This document shows positions 23,892-32,536 of a stretch of DNA of 64,000 nt, one piece after another. How positions within the stretch are numbered: position 1 is the first letter of the stretch; each line of letters begins with the position of its first letter. The translations under genes and the position numbers were made by a program. The stretch lies in NCBI RefSeq assembly GCF_000175215.2, contig NC_014819.1, positions 96,347 to 160,346 of the forward strand. Direction: 5' to 3'. The DNA is from Asticcacaulis excentricus CB 48. GTDB lineage: Bacteria; Pseudomonadota; Alphaproteobacteria; Caulobacterales; Caulobacteraceae. The notes beneath the pieces are model-generated. The model saw only the letters and a list, made by a program, of their open reading frames with translations. It was not told the origin of the DNA and made no database searches.

Positions 23892-25022
23892 ATGCAGCCG
23901 GTAATCTATCACAACCCGGACTGCGGCACCTCGCGCAACGTCCTGGCCGTAATCCAGGCCGCAGGCTACGAACCCGAGATCATCGAATATCTGAAGGTGG
24001 GCTGGAACGCCGACGAGCTTCGCAATCTTCTGGCCTATGCGGGCCTGACACCGAGGCAGGCGCTGCGGGAAACCAAGTCGCCCGCCAAGGAACTGGGTTT
24101 GCTCGATCCGGCCGTGACCGACGACGTGATCTTCGAGCAGATGCTGGTGCATCCGGTCCTTGTCAACCGGCCCATCGTCATCACCGATAAGGGCACAAAG
24201 CTGTGCCGCCCGTCGGAGGTCGTGCTGGACCTGCTGGACACCTGGCCCAAGGGGCCGTTCCTCAAGGAAGACGGGACGGAAATGATCAACAGCGCCGGTA
24301 AGCGCGTCGGTTTGCCTGGGTTGCCGAACATGGACGCCGAGAGCTTTCAGGCAATAGACGAGACCAAGCTGTTCGCGCCCGAGCCAATGCATCACGCGCC
24401 GCGCATTTTGCTGCTCTATGGATCGGTGCGGTCGCGTTCGTTCAGCCGTCTGGTCTCCGAGGAAGCCGCTCGCATCCTCAACCGCTTCGGGGCGGAGACG
24501 CGCACCTTCAACCCGTCGGGCCTGCCGCTGCCAGACGACGCCGATGTCAGCCATCCCAAAGTGCAGGAACTGCGCGAACTGGTGCAATGGGCCGAAGGCA
24601 TGGTCTGGTGTTCGCCCGAGCGGCATGGCGCCATGACCGGCGTCATGAAATCCCAGATCGACTGGATACCGCTGGCGCTGGGATCGGTTCGTCCCACCCA
24701 AGGCAAGACCCTAGCGGTCATGCAGGTCTCGGGCGGCTCGCAATCGTTCAATGCCGTCAACCAGCTACGCGTGCTGGGCCGCTGGATGCGCTGTATCACC
24801 ATTCCCAATCAGTCATCCGTCGCCAAGGCCTTCACCGAGTTCGACGAACACGATCGGATGAAGCCGTCCTCTTATTACGACCGCATCGTCGATGTCATGG
24901 AGGAACTGGTGAAATTCACCCTCCTGACCCGCGAACGGGCCGACTGCCTCGTCGACCGCTATTCCGAGCGCAAGGAAAGCGCCGAAGAGCTATCGAAGCG
25001 CGTCAATCTCCGCTCTATCTAA
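23892..25022 (+). CDS. ArsC-ArsH fusion protein
   Basis: A 376-residue fusion of two arsenic enzymes. Residues 1-~140 are a glutaredoxin-coupled ArsC: NPDCGTSRN with catalytic Cys11, NRPIV (92-96), and KLCRPSE. From ~165 to the end it is ArsH, an NADPH-dependent flavoprotein that oxidises trivalent organoarsenicals: GSVRSRSFS (177-185) binds FMN phosphate, and CSPERHGAMTGVMKSQIDW is its core motif. A ~25-residue linker joins them. Because arsH usually stands alone, the fusion is notable. It lies between acr3 and the next fusion in one operon. Confidence 0.88.
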   Translation: MQPVIYHNPDCGTSRNVLAVIQAAGYEPEIIEYLKVGWNADELRNLLAYAGLTPRQALRETKSPAKELGLLDPAVTDDVIFEQMLVHPVLVNRPIVITDKGTKLCRPSEVVLDLLDTWPKGPFLKEDGTEMINSAGKRVGLPGLPNMDAESFQAIDETKLFAPEPMHHAPRILLLYGSVRSRSFSRLVSEEAARILNRFGAETRTFNPSGLPLPDDADVSHPKVQELRELVQWAEGMVWCSPERHGAMTGVMKSQIDWIPLALGSVRPTQGKTLAVMQVSGGSQSFNAVNQLRVLGRWMRCITIPNQSSVAKAFTEFDEHDRMKPSSYYDRIVDVMEELVKFTLLTRERADCLVDRYSERKESAEELSKRVNLRSI

Positions 25023-25032
25023 GGCCGCCGCC

Positions 25033-25959
25033 ATGAAGGTTCTCTTTCTCTGTACGGGTAACTCCTGCCGCTCGATTCTCGGAGAGTTCACCTTCAACCA
25101 TCTTGCGCCGAGTGGCTGGCGTGCCATGAGCGCCGGGAGCCGCCCGACGGGCTATGTCCATCCGAGATCACTGGCGTTGCTGGAAAGCGAAGGCATCTCG
25201 ACGCAAGGCGCGTCCAGCAAGTCGTGGGAAGATCTGCCGGAGGTGCCGGATATCGTCATCACTGTCTGCGGCAGCGCTGCCGGAGAGGAATGCCCGGCCT
25301 ATATCGGCACTGTTCTGCGCACCCACTGGGGCGTCGAAGACCCGGCCCATGTGACCGGCACAGAGGCGCAGATCAATGCCGCCTTCCGCAAGGCCTATAC
25401 GATCCTGCGGGCGCGTATTGAAGCCTTTCTGGCGCTGCCGCTCGATAGGCTGGCGTCCGACCGAGGGGCCTTCAAAACCGCGCTCGACGAGATTGGCCAG
25501 TTGATGCCGACAGACGAAGCGGGCGTGTTCACGCTGATCGATCCGCGCGACGGTGATCTGGTCGCGGCGCTGGCCGCTGCCGGATTGCCGACCACGGACT
25601 TAGGCACAGCGCAACAGGCGTTTTGGCGTCATAGCGCTGGCGGTGAAGTTCGCGGTTTTGTGGGCATCGAGGCTTACGGCAAAGCCGGACTGTTGCGCTC
25701 GCTGGTCGTCCCGCAAGCCCAACGCGGCAAGGGTCATGGCGTTCGGCTCATCGACTTTGCCGTGGCGCAGGCCGATCGCGGCGGTTTGACGGAACTTTGG
25801 CTTCTGACCGACACGGCGGCTTCCTTCTTCGCGCGTGCGGGGTGGACACCGAGGCTCAGGGCCGATGCGCCCGACGACATTCAGTCCAGTGCCGAGTTCG
25901 CAGGGCTTTGCCCGTCCAGTGCATCCTGTTTTTCGCTTAGCGTTCCGGCCTACCTGTAG
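25033..25959 (+). CDS. ArsC-ArsN fusion: arsenate reductase plus GNAT acetyltransferase
   Basis: A 308-residue fusion. Residues 1-~155 form a low-molecular-weight-phosphatase-type ArsC with CTGNSCRS (7-14) and later cysteines at 79 and 87. Residues ~165-308 form a GNAT acetyltransferase: LLRSLVVPQAQRGKGHG contains the acetyl-CoA loop (about 230-236), and WLLTDTAASFFARAGW follows. The domain matches ArsN2-type proteins found in arsenic operons; ArsN1 acetylates arsinothricin, while the substrate of ArsN2 is less certain. This is the third ArsC domain of the operon. It starts 10 bp after the ArsC-ArsH gene. Confidence 0.85.
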   Translation: MKVLFLCTGNSCRSILGEFTFNHLAPSGWRAMSAGSRPTGYVHPRSLALLESEGISTQGASSKSWEDLPEVPDIVITVCGSAAGEECPAYIGTVLRTHWGVEDPAHVTGTEAQINAAFRKAYTILRARIEAFLALPLDRLASDRGAFKTALDEIGQLMPTDEAGVFTLIDPRDGDLVAALAAAGLPTTDLGTAQQAFWRHSAGGEVRGFVGIEAYGKAGLLRSLVVPQAQRGKGHGVRLIDFAVAQADRGGLTELWLLTDTAASFFARAGWTPRLRADAPDDIQSSAEFAGLCPSSASCFSLSVPAYL

Positions 25960-25990
25960 GCGGGCACCACTTACATATTCTGGGGGTTTC

Positions 25991-27278
25991 ATGCGTCTGT
26001 TCCGATCTCTGACGGGGCCGAAGGCCCGATCCTGCGCGTCCATCATGGCGGGCGTTTTTCTGGCGCCTAACGGGGCGTGGGCCGAGACCCCGGTCGATGA
26101 CCGCTGGCGGGTGAAGGTGTCGGGCGAAGCGCGAGGCCGGTACGAGACGCTGTCCGGGCAGTTCCGCGCGGGTGGCAAGGGCGGCGATCAGCTTCTGGCG
26201 TTTCGCACCCTGATCAAGGCCGAAGCCAAACGCGGGGCCTGGACCTTCGCGGCCGAAATGCAGGACTCGCGTAGCTATCTCGGTGACGCCGGCACGGCCT
26301 ATTCGACAAGCTGGATCAACCCCGCCGATCTGCTTCAGGCCTATGCCGAGGTGGAGGTCAAGGATCTGCCCAGTCAGACCACAACGTCTGTCCAGATGGG
26401 GCGCATGACGCTCGACATCGGCAGCCGTCGCCAAGTGGAGCGGGTCGAGTTCGCCAACGTCATCTATAACTACACTGGCGTTCATGTACGATCGCGCACA
26501 CCGGGCGGGGCGCAGTGGCACGCGCTCGACGTCGTGCCGGACAGCGCTGGCACCCGGCCTGACGGCGGAACTGTTCGTGTACGGGCTCGATGAGCGCGAT
26601 GCCAAGGACAATCCGACGCCGAACCGGCACTACACGACGCCGGGTTTCCGCGTGTCCCGCGCCCCCAAAACCGGCCAGTGGGATCTGGATGTCGAAGGCG
26701 CGTGGCGGTACGGCACCCGCCGCAATACCAGCAATGCTAGCGACCGGCGCGATCTGAAGGTGCGCGCTTGGACGCTGCACGCCCACCTGGGCCGCACATT
26801 CGATATGAAATGGCAGCCGCGACTGGTGCTGGACTACGACTATGCCAGCGGCGATAAGAACCCGACCGACGGTCGCTACGATCAGTACGAGCGCCTGTTC
26901 GGCTCCCGGCGCACCGATCTCGGCAATACCAGCATCCACGGGCCGTTGACGCCCGCCAATATAAACGCGCCGGGGTTCAGGATCGAAGTGAAGCCGAATG
27001 CGCGCACCGATGCGCGTGTGGCCTACAAAGCGGCTTATCTGGCGTCCGATACCGATAACTGGGTGGTCGCCGGCGTTCGCGATCCGCAGGGCCGTTCGGG
27101 TTCGTTCATCGGCCACGCCGTCGACAGCCGCGTGCGCTATTGGTTCAAGCCGAAGCATCTGCTGGGCGAAGTTGGGGTGTCCCTGCTCCTCGATAGCGCG
27201 GTCGGTCGCAATGCGCCCAACGGCGCGCGTCAGGGCGATACCGCCTTCAGCTATTTGCAGCTTACGAGCTATTTTTAA
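25991..27278 (+). pseudogene. Alginate-export-type outer-membrane porin, frameshifted
   Basis: Together the two frames resemble an alginate_exp-family beta-barrel porin of about 425 residues. The first starts at the ATG at 25991 with a signal peptide ending near ANA-like GAWA and carries WRVKVSGEARGRYE and DSRSYLGDAGT. It runs out of homology near 26550 and stops at 26592. The second frame continues from ~26550 to 27278 with WLYGLDERD-like FVYGLDERD, LDYDYASGDKNP and a terminal aromatic LQLTSYF as in barrels. The junction also seems short by some tens of residues, suggesting an internal deletion that broke the frame. It lies at the end of the ars operon. Confidence 0.7.
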
Positions 27279-27382
27279 GCTGAGGTTGAAAGCGGAATAT
27301 AACGCAATTTCCCATAAGTTTACTTATGCGAAAAATTATAACTCATTGAAATTAAATTATATTTTAAGGAATTTGGTTTAGA

Positions 27383-27410
27383 GTGGCCGCAGTATACGCA
27401 CTGCGGCCAC
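27383..27410. terminator. Hairpin between porin pseudogene and small Cys protein
   Basis: A perfect 11-bp stem (GTGGCCGCAGT at 27383-27393, partner 27400-27410) with a 6-base loop sits between converging genes. The flank on the minus-strand exit side is A+T-rich but not a pure T-run. It is probably a bidirectional terminator. Confidence 0.6.
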
Positions 27411-27433
27411 CCCTCTAATCGAGGAACCCAGCC

Positions 27434-27616
27434 CTAGTTCTTGTGGTCCTTATGGGCGTCCGGTTGATCCGCCTTGTCCTTGTCGCAGCAGCAGCACGTT
27501 TCCATGGCTTCGCAACAGGATTTGACGGCGTCCTTGACCGCTTCCGGGGCGGCCGCATAGGCGGCACCGGCGGCAAACAGGGCAACAAAAGCAGATGTGA
27601 TGATGATACGTTTCAT
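27434..27616 (-). CDS. Small periplasmic Cys-rich protein
   Basis: A 60-residue protein with a signal peptide (MKRIIITSAFVALFAAGAAYAA). A ~38-residue mature part holds cysteines in SCCEAMETCCCCDKDK and a His/Asp tail (DAHKDHKN). The Cys clusters suggest binding of soft metals in the periplasm, a buffer or sensor role. It lies in the same orientation as the 120-residue Cys protein and the MerR regulator, next to a divergent Zn/Cd P-ATPase. I know no named family for it. Confidence 0.65.
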   Translation of the reverse strand: MKRIIITSAFVALFAAGAAYAAAPEAVKDAVKSCCEAMETCCCCDKDKADQPDAHKDHKN

Positions 27617-27668
27617 CGGATAACTCCGTTAGATAGATTGAATGTAAGGTGTCTTATCTATCGGAGGA

Positions 27669-27995
27669 TCAGCGCGGAGGCGGCACACGTGGGCCGAAGG
27701 TAATCCCGCCATAGTGGGCCGAATTGACGGTAAAGGTCAGGGCATCCGTCTTCATAACCACTAAGAAGTCATAGGACGCCGGTGCGATGACCGGACACTG
27801 AAGACCACAGGCCTTGCCGACGGCGGGCGCCTTTTCTGGACAGCAGGGCATCTCCGGTATTTCGTTCGCGGAAACGGCCCCCATCGCCGGATGGTTCATC
27901 ATCGTCTCGGCGGCCGCCGGCGTGCTGACACACAGGATCATGGCCATCAGACCCATAATCATCGAGACAGCGTTGAAGCGGAGACGGCGTTGCAT
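27669..27995 (-). CDS. Hypothetical exported protein with Cys pairs
   Basis: A ~108-residue exported protein. The ATG at 27995 gives a basic start (MQRRLRF) and a hydrophobic segment ending in TPAAAE, a good signal peptide; an upstream TTG at 28031 would lengthen it by 12. The mature part has MNHPAM, PCCPEKAP, and ACGLQCP, likely metal-binding Cys motifs. It lies between the MerR gene and the small Cys-rich gene. Function unknown; periplasmic metal binding is inferred from composition and context. Confidence 0.6.
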   Translation of the reverse strand: MQRRLRFNAVSMIMGLMAMILCVSTPAAAETMMNHPAMGAVSANEIPEMPCCPEKAPAVGKACGLQCPVIAPASYDFLVVMKTDALTFTVNSAHYGGITFGPRVPPPR

Positions 27996-28038
27996 GAAAT
28001 CGAATGTATAGCGGCTTTGACGTTTGGCCAACTGGACC

Positions 28039-28455
28039 TCATGCGCCCTGTGGTGCGGGCGCCAGCGACTCTATGATGGCGCAGTCGGCCACGATGTTGC
28101 AGTGGCAACTCTCGATCACCTGATCTAGCACGGTCTTTAGGGACTGAAGGTCTTTGATCTTTCGCTCCACCTCGTCCCGATGGGCACGGGCGATCACATC
28201 GACGGCCGCACACGACTGCGACCGGTCGTCAGAGAGCGTCAACAAGGCGCGCACCTGGTCGAGCGAAAAGCCCAGATCGCGCGCCCGACGGATGAAACTT
28301 AGCCGGTTCAAATGCGCGGGTTCATAGGCCCGGTAGTTACCTTGGGTTCGACTGGGCTGAGGGAGCAAACCATTCTTTTCGTAAAAGCGGATCGTTTCAA
28401 CCTTGGTGCCCGTGGCGCGTGAAAGATCACCGATCGACAGATGTGCGGAACTCAT
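28039..28455 (-). CDS. MerR-family metal-responsive regulator
   Basis: A 138-residue MerR-type regulator. The winged HTH is at the start (LSIGDLSRATGTKVETIRFYEKNGLLPQ) and a long dimerisation helix follows. Cys82, Cys117, Cys119 and Cys125 (SCHCNIVADC) resemble the metal site of the CadR/PbrR/ZntR group, which sense Zn, Cd or Pb. It is divergent from the P-ATPase gene, and a textbook MerR operator lies between them, so it very probably activates that gene. Which metal is sensed cannot be read reliably. Confidence 0.88.
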   Translation of the reverse strand: MSSAHLSIGDLSRATGTKVETIRFYEKNGLLPQPSRTQGNYRAYEPAHLNRLSFIRRARDLGFSLDQVRALLTLSDDRSQSCAAVDVIARAHRDEVERKIKDLQSLKTVLDQVIESCHCNIVADCAIIESLAPAPQGA

Positions 28456-28458
28456 GGC

Positions 28459-28489
28459 TTGACCCTATAGCGACTATAGGGTGTATATA
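28459..28489 (+). promoter_or_regulatory. MerR-type promoter and operator
   Basis: A perfect 9-bp dyad, ACCCTATAG (28462-28470) and CTATAGGGT (28474-28482) with a 3-bp centre, lies between TTGACC (28459-28464) and TATATA (28484-28489). The 19-bp -35/-10 spacing is the elongated type that MerR proteins untwist on metal binding. It drives the P-ATPase at 28522 and abuts the merR start codon, so autoregulation is likely. Confidence 0.85.
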
Positions 28490-28521
28490 TCCAAGCCTGT
28501 TCCGTCCGTCGAGGTCTTGAT

Positions 28522-30726
28522 ATGGCGTCTCCCTCCCCCATCCGTCTACGCGTCGAAGGCATGGACTGCGGCGCGTGCGCGCTCAAAATTGAAACCGCGG
28601 TCAATCGACTGCCGGGCGCCAGCGATGTCGCCGTGTCCTACCAGAACGAGACGCTCGTTCTCAGTCTGGATGAGGACCTGACCCCTGCGGCGAAGCTCCA
28701 AGACCAGATTCGCAGCCTCGGATATGTACCGTCCGCACTGGCCGAAGAGACGCGTACGCTTCCAGCGGTAAAGAGCGCCGTGCCCTGGTGGAAAACCGGT
28801 AAGGGCAAACTGGTTTTGATGACCGGTCTGATGTTGGCCATCGGGCTGGGATTGGAACGCCTGCTCCCCTCCTACGCGCTCTACATCACCTCCATCGCCG
28901 CCCTGATCAGCGTGTTTCCGTTCGCACGCCGTGCGGTTTCGGGCGCGCTGGCCGGCTCACCCTTCTCCATCGAAACCCTGATGTCGGTGGCCGCCATCGG
29001 TGCGGTCTTAATCGGTGAAGGCGAAGAGGCCCTGACGGTCGTCTTCCTGTTTGCCGTCGGTGAGGTTCTTGAAACCGTTGCCGCAGGGCGTGCTCGCGCG
29101 GGTATCGAGGCCCTGATCGGTCTGGTTCCTCGCACCGCCCGTGTCGAACGCGATAGCGGCGTCGAAGAAATCCAGGCGGACGCTTTGGAAATAGGCGATA
29201 TCGCCATCGTCCGGCCCGGCGATCGTATCCCCTCGGACGGAGAGGTGGTTGAAGGTGAAAGCGAGGTCGACGAATCGCCCGTGACCGGCGAATCTGTGCC
29301 CGTGTTCAAGGGATCGGGCGCAGACGTGTTTGCGGGCAGTATCAACGCTAATGGTACCCTGCGGGTGCGTATCACCCATAAGGCCGCCGACAACACCATT
29401 GCCCGCATCATCCACCTTGTCGAAGAGGCGCAGGAGAGTAAGGCGCCCACGGCACGCTTCATCGACAGGTTCAGCCTGTGGTACACACCGGCCGCCATGC
29501 TGGTGGCCGCCCTGATCATCGTCATTCCGCCCGTGCTCTTTGCTCAGGACTGGACGACGTGGATTTATCGGGGACTGGCGACCTTGCTCATTGCGTGTCC
29601 TTGCGCGTTGGTCATCTCAACCCCGACAGCGATTGCCTCGGGTCTGGCCGCCGGGGCGCGGCAAGGTCTGCTGATCAAGGGCGGCGCGGCACTGGAAACG
29701 CTGGGCAAGATCAAGGCGGTCGCGTTCGACAAGACCGGCACACTGACGCGCGGCAAGCCGCAGGTGACGGACATCATAGCCCTGACGGGTATGGTGGATG
29801 ACTTTCTGGTGCGCGCCGCTGCCGTCGAAGCCAATACCAGTCACCCACTGGGCAAGGCCATTGTTGACGCCGCGCGCACCCGCGGGCTGGACATTCCCGC
29901 CGCCATTGGGGGTTCTACGGCCGTACCGGGCAAGGCGGTGACGGCGCGACTGAAGTCAGGTTTTGTCTCGGTCGGCTCCCCATCCTTTGCAGCTAGCAAG
30001 GCCGCGCTATCAGAAGAAACGACGGCCAGGATCAATGCCCTTGAGAAGGAAGGCAAGACCGTCGTGGTCGTCCTCAGCAGCAAGGTCGCCGAAGGGCTGA
30101 TCGCCATACGCGATGAGTTGCGCGAGGACGCGAAATCCGCCGTCGCGGCCCTGAACGCGCGGGGAATACAGACACTGATGCTGACCGGCGACAATCGCCG
30201 GACGGCCGCCGCCATCGCGGCGCAGGTCGGCGTCGAGGCTGAGGCCGAGCTGCTGCCAGAGGCTAAACTCGCGCGGATTGCGCAGATCGCTACGGATAGC
30301 CCAATTGCCATGGTCGGTGATGGGATCAATGACGCGCCGGCTCTCGCGGCGGCCTCGGTCGGCATCGCCATGGGCGGCGGAACCGATGTCGCGCTTGAAA
30401 CCGCCGACGCTGCACTGCTGAAGGATCGCGTCACAGGCGTTCCCCAGCTCATTTCCCTGTCCAGGGCAACGCTGGGCAACATCTGGCAGAACATCGCCCT
30501 GGCTCTCGGTCTGAAAGCGGTCTTCCTCGTTACGACCCTGACCGGTACGACGACCCTATGGATGGCGATCCTCGCCGACACCGGTGCGACCGTGCTGGTG
30601 ACGCTGAACGCCCTGCGCCTTCTGGGGTTCGGGCGCCGAAAAGGCCACAAAGACAAACTGTGCGGCATAATGGACGCAGCAGAAAATCTGCTCGCGATCA
30701 AAACCGAGCTCAAAGCCCGGCGTTAG
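28522..30726 (+). CDS. zntA: Zn/Cd/Pb-type P1B ATPase
   Basis: A 734-residue inner-membrane pump that exports divalent soft metals by ATP hydrolysis. An N-terminal HMA domain carries GMDCGAC (Cys16, Cys19). The transmembrane metal site is CPC in ACPCALVISTP (about residue 359), the phosphorylation site is DKTGTLT (near 403), and the hinge is GDGINDAPAL (near 598). CPC followed by ALVISTP is typical of the Zn/Cd/Pb group rather than the copper group (ALGLATP). It is controlled from the MerR operator upstream. Confidence 0.92.
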   Translation: MASPSPIRLRVEGMDCGACALKIETAVNRLPGASDVAVSYQNETLVLSLDEDLTPAAKLQDQIRSLGYVPSALAEETRTLPAVKSAVPWWKTGKGKLVLMTGLMLAIGLGLERLLPSYALYITSIAALISVFPFARRAVSGALAGSPFSIETLMSVAAIGAVLIGEGEEALTVVFLFAVGEVLETVAAGRARAGIEALIGLVPRTARVERDSGVEEIQADALEIGDIAIVRPGDRIPSDGEVVEGESEVDESPVTGESVPVFKGSGADVFAGSINANGTLRVRITHKAADNTIARIIHLVEEAQESKAPTARFIDRFSLWYTPAAMLVAALIIVIPPVLFAQDWTTWIYRGLATLLIACPCALVISTPTAIASGLAAGARQGLLIKGGAALETLGKIKAVAFDKTGTLTRGKPQVTDIIALTGMVDDFLVRAAAVEANTSHPLGKAIVDAARTRGLDIPAAIGGSTAVPGKAVTARLKSGFVSVGSPSFAASKAALSEETTARINALEKEGKTVVVVLSSKVAEGLIAIRDELREDAKSAVAALNARGIQTLMLTGDNRRTAAAIAAQVGVEAEAELLPEAKLARIAQIATDSPIAMVGDGINDAPALAAASVGIAMGGGTDVALETADAALLKDRVTGVPQLISLSRATLGNIWQNIALALGLKAVFLVTTLTGTTTLWMAILADTGATVLVTLNALRLLGFGRRKGHKDKLCGIMDAAENLLAIKTELKARR

Positions 30727-30972
30727 TGGATAAGCCAAGTCGGCTTCGCAGACGTGGACGTCACACTGCCAAGTCGATCCCCTAGGGCCTTTGTGGGTTT
30801 CTGCCCTTAGCTGTTTCAGGCTTGGAGGGCCCTCTGATCGCTCGGCGCAATCTATTCCAACACCACTATACCTGCATTACACCGCCTTTCCGACAGAAAG
30901 TGAGTTGAGGTCGAGAATGTCGGATCAGTGAGATGTTATATCACTTTTTAAATTCCGACATTTACGGAATAG
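30727..30972. other. Gene-free stretch with repeated TCCGACA motifs
   Basis: This stretch between the P-ATPase and the IS256 element holds no convincing gene. It contains three copies of a 7-mer in alternating orientation: TCCGACA at 30889-30895, its complement TGTCGGA at 30918-30924, and TCCGACA at 30954-30960. The last two form a 9-bp inverted repeat (30916-30924 with 30954-30962). Such half-sites resemble serine-recombinase binding sites, but this is not proven. Confidence 0.35.
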
Positions 30973-32403
30973 GATCGTGTCCCGTGACGTGGTGTAACTG
31001 AGCGCTAGGCATCAGTGGTTTCCGGACGGGTCCGGATTTTCGTCAGCTTGCCACGGCTGGCATGCTGAGAACGGGATCATCGCTGAGTTGTGCGATGGTT
31101 TCAAGGGTGATGTAGCGGCCGCGTTGAACCGTCCACTCGTCGTTCTGCTCCAGCAAGATGGCGCCCACGAGGCGGATAATGGCATCGTCGTTCGGGAAGA
31201 TGCCCACGACATCGCAACGGCGCTTGATTTCGCCATTGAGACGCTCAATCGGGTTTGTGCTGTGAAGCTTGATGCGGTGCTCCTTTGGGAAGGTCATGTA
31301 GGCCAGGACGTCATGCTCAGCCTCGTCCATGATCGTTGCCAGCTTTGGCATTTTGGGCCTGAGCTGATCGGCGACGTTTCGCCATTGTGCGCTGGCGGCT
31401 TCAGGCGTTTCCTGAGCGAAGGCGGTACCGATGAAGGCCGAGACGACCCGGCGGCCACTCTTGCCTGCATGGGCGCAGACATTGCGCATGAAGTGTACGC
31501 GGCACCGCTGCCAGGTGGCGTTCAAAACCTTCGATACCGCGCCTTTGATCCCGATATGTGCATCGGAGACGACCAGCTTGACGCCGCGCAGACCACGACG
31601 GGTCAGGTTGCGTAAGAACTCTGCCCAGATCGGTTCAGCTTCTGACGTGCCGACCTCCATGCCAAGAACCTCCCGGCGGCCGTGGGTATTGACGCCCACA
31701 GCGATGATGACGGCGACGGAGACAGTCCGGGCCCCACGGCGAACTTTCAGGTAGGTGGCATCGATCCAGATATAAGGCCATTCCCCCTCGATCGGACGAT
31801 CGAGAAACGCCTTCACGCGCTCATCGATTTCCTCACAAAGGCGGCTGACCTGGCTTTTCGAGATGCCGCTCATGCCCATGGCCTTGACCAGGTCGTCGAT
31901 AGACCGCGTCGAGATGCCCTGAACGTAAGCTTCCTGGATAACGGCAGTCAGTGCCTTCTCGGCCATGCGCCGTGGCTCCAGAAAGCTCGGGAAATAACTG
32001 CCTTTGCGAAGTTTCGGAATACGCAGTTCGACCGTGCCGGCGCGTGTTTCCCAATCCCGATCGCGATAGCCGTTGCGCTGGACCATACGTTCGCCGCTCT
32101 TCTCGTGGTAAGCCGCGCCGGTCACAGCGCCGACCTCCATTGCCATCAGGCGCTCGGCGGCAAAACCGATCATCTCACGCAACAAATCGCTGTCGGAGGT
32201 CTTTTCAACAAGCCCTTTCAGGGCCATCATCTCTTTGGTCATCGGTGGTTCTTTCGTCTCTGGAATGAGTGTAGGAACCCAAACCATATCCGAAAATCAC
32301 TGATGACCAACCCGCGACGCTTCAGGCTCGCCTGGCCCTTGAATGGGGCCGCGAGCCTAGCGCTTCGCTCTTACCCAATTACACCACCCGGTGGGACACG
32401 ACC
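30973..32403 (-). mobile_element. Complete IS256-family insertion sequence
   Basis: A 1431-bp element with one transposase gene. The ends are imperfect inverted repeats: GATCGTGTCCC...GTGGTGTAAC on the left and GGTCGTGTCCC...GTGGTGTAAT when the right is read inward. The 8-bp sequence CGGAATAG occurs at 30965-30972 and 32404-32411, directly outside the ends, as a target duplication of the size expected for IS256 elements. Intact ends, gene and duplication suggest a recent insertion. Confidence 0.9.
31043..32287 (-). CDS. IS256-family transposase
   Basis: A 414-residue DDE transposase of the IS256/Mutator group. An N-terminal DNA-binding part leads to RNGYRDRDWETRAGTVELRIPKLR-like conserved sequence, then the catalytic core: IDATYLKVR (first Asp, about residue 176), VVSDAHIGIK (second Asp) and STNPIERLNGEIKRR (catalytic Glu). 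The length is normal and the frame intact. Translation may start at the ATG about 14 codons in (MTKEMMALK, near 32242), which fits the family better than the upstream Met. Confidence 0.9.
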   Translation of the reverse strand: MVWVPTLIPETKEPPMTKEMMALKGLVEKTSDSDLLREMIGFAAERLMAMEVGAVTGAAYHEKSGERMVQRNGYRDRDWETRAGTVELRIPKLRKGSYFPSFLEPRRMAEKALTAVIQEAYVQGISTRSIDDLVKAMGMSGISKSQVSRLCEEIDERVKAFLDRPIEGEWPYIWIDATYLKVRRGARTVSVAVIIAVGVNTHGRREVLGMEVGTSEAEPIWAEFLRNLTRRGLRGVKLVVSDAHIGIKGAVSKVLNATWQRCRVHFMRNVCAHAGKSGRRVVSAFIGTAFAQETPEAASAQWRNVADQLRPKMPKLATIMDEAEHDVLAYMTFPKEHRIKLHSTNPIERLNGEIKRRCDVVGIFPNDDAIIRLVGAILLEQNDEWTVQRGRYITLETIAQLSDDPVLSMPAVAS

Positions 32404-32495
32404 CGGAATAGACCACAAAATGCGAAAACCCGCCATTGCGTAAGACAGCTATATCGACGTTCCCCGTCGCGTATCCACGCATTCTATGCAAGGCA

Positions 32496-32524
32496 TGCGG
32501 TCGATGATGGCCATCGACCGCATC
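32496..32524. terminator. 12-bp hairpin after copB
   Basis: ATGCGGTCGATG (32496-32507) pairs perfectly with 32513-32524 around a 5-base loop, 12 bp past the copB stop. There is no U-tract on the copB strand, so it may protect the 3' end or terminate weakly. The rest of the ~130 bp between the IS element and copB shows nothing else. Confidence 0.5.
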
Positions 32525-32536
32525 GGAAAAGCAGCT

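Noticed and set aside
23841..24701. 286-residue minus-strand open frame
   Set aside because: Antisense to the ArsC-ArsH fusion, whose motifs settle the coding strand.
26080..26095. CGAGACCCC as right-hand Tn3 terminal repeat
   Set aside because: It matches only the first nine bases expected from the left candidate and lies inside the porin coding sequence; the following bases do not agree.
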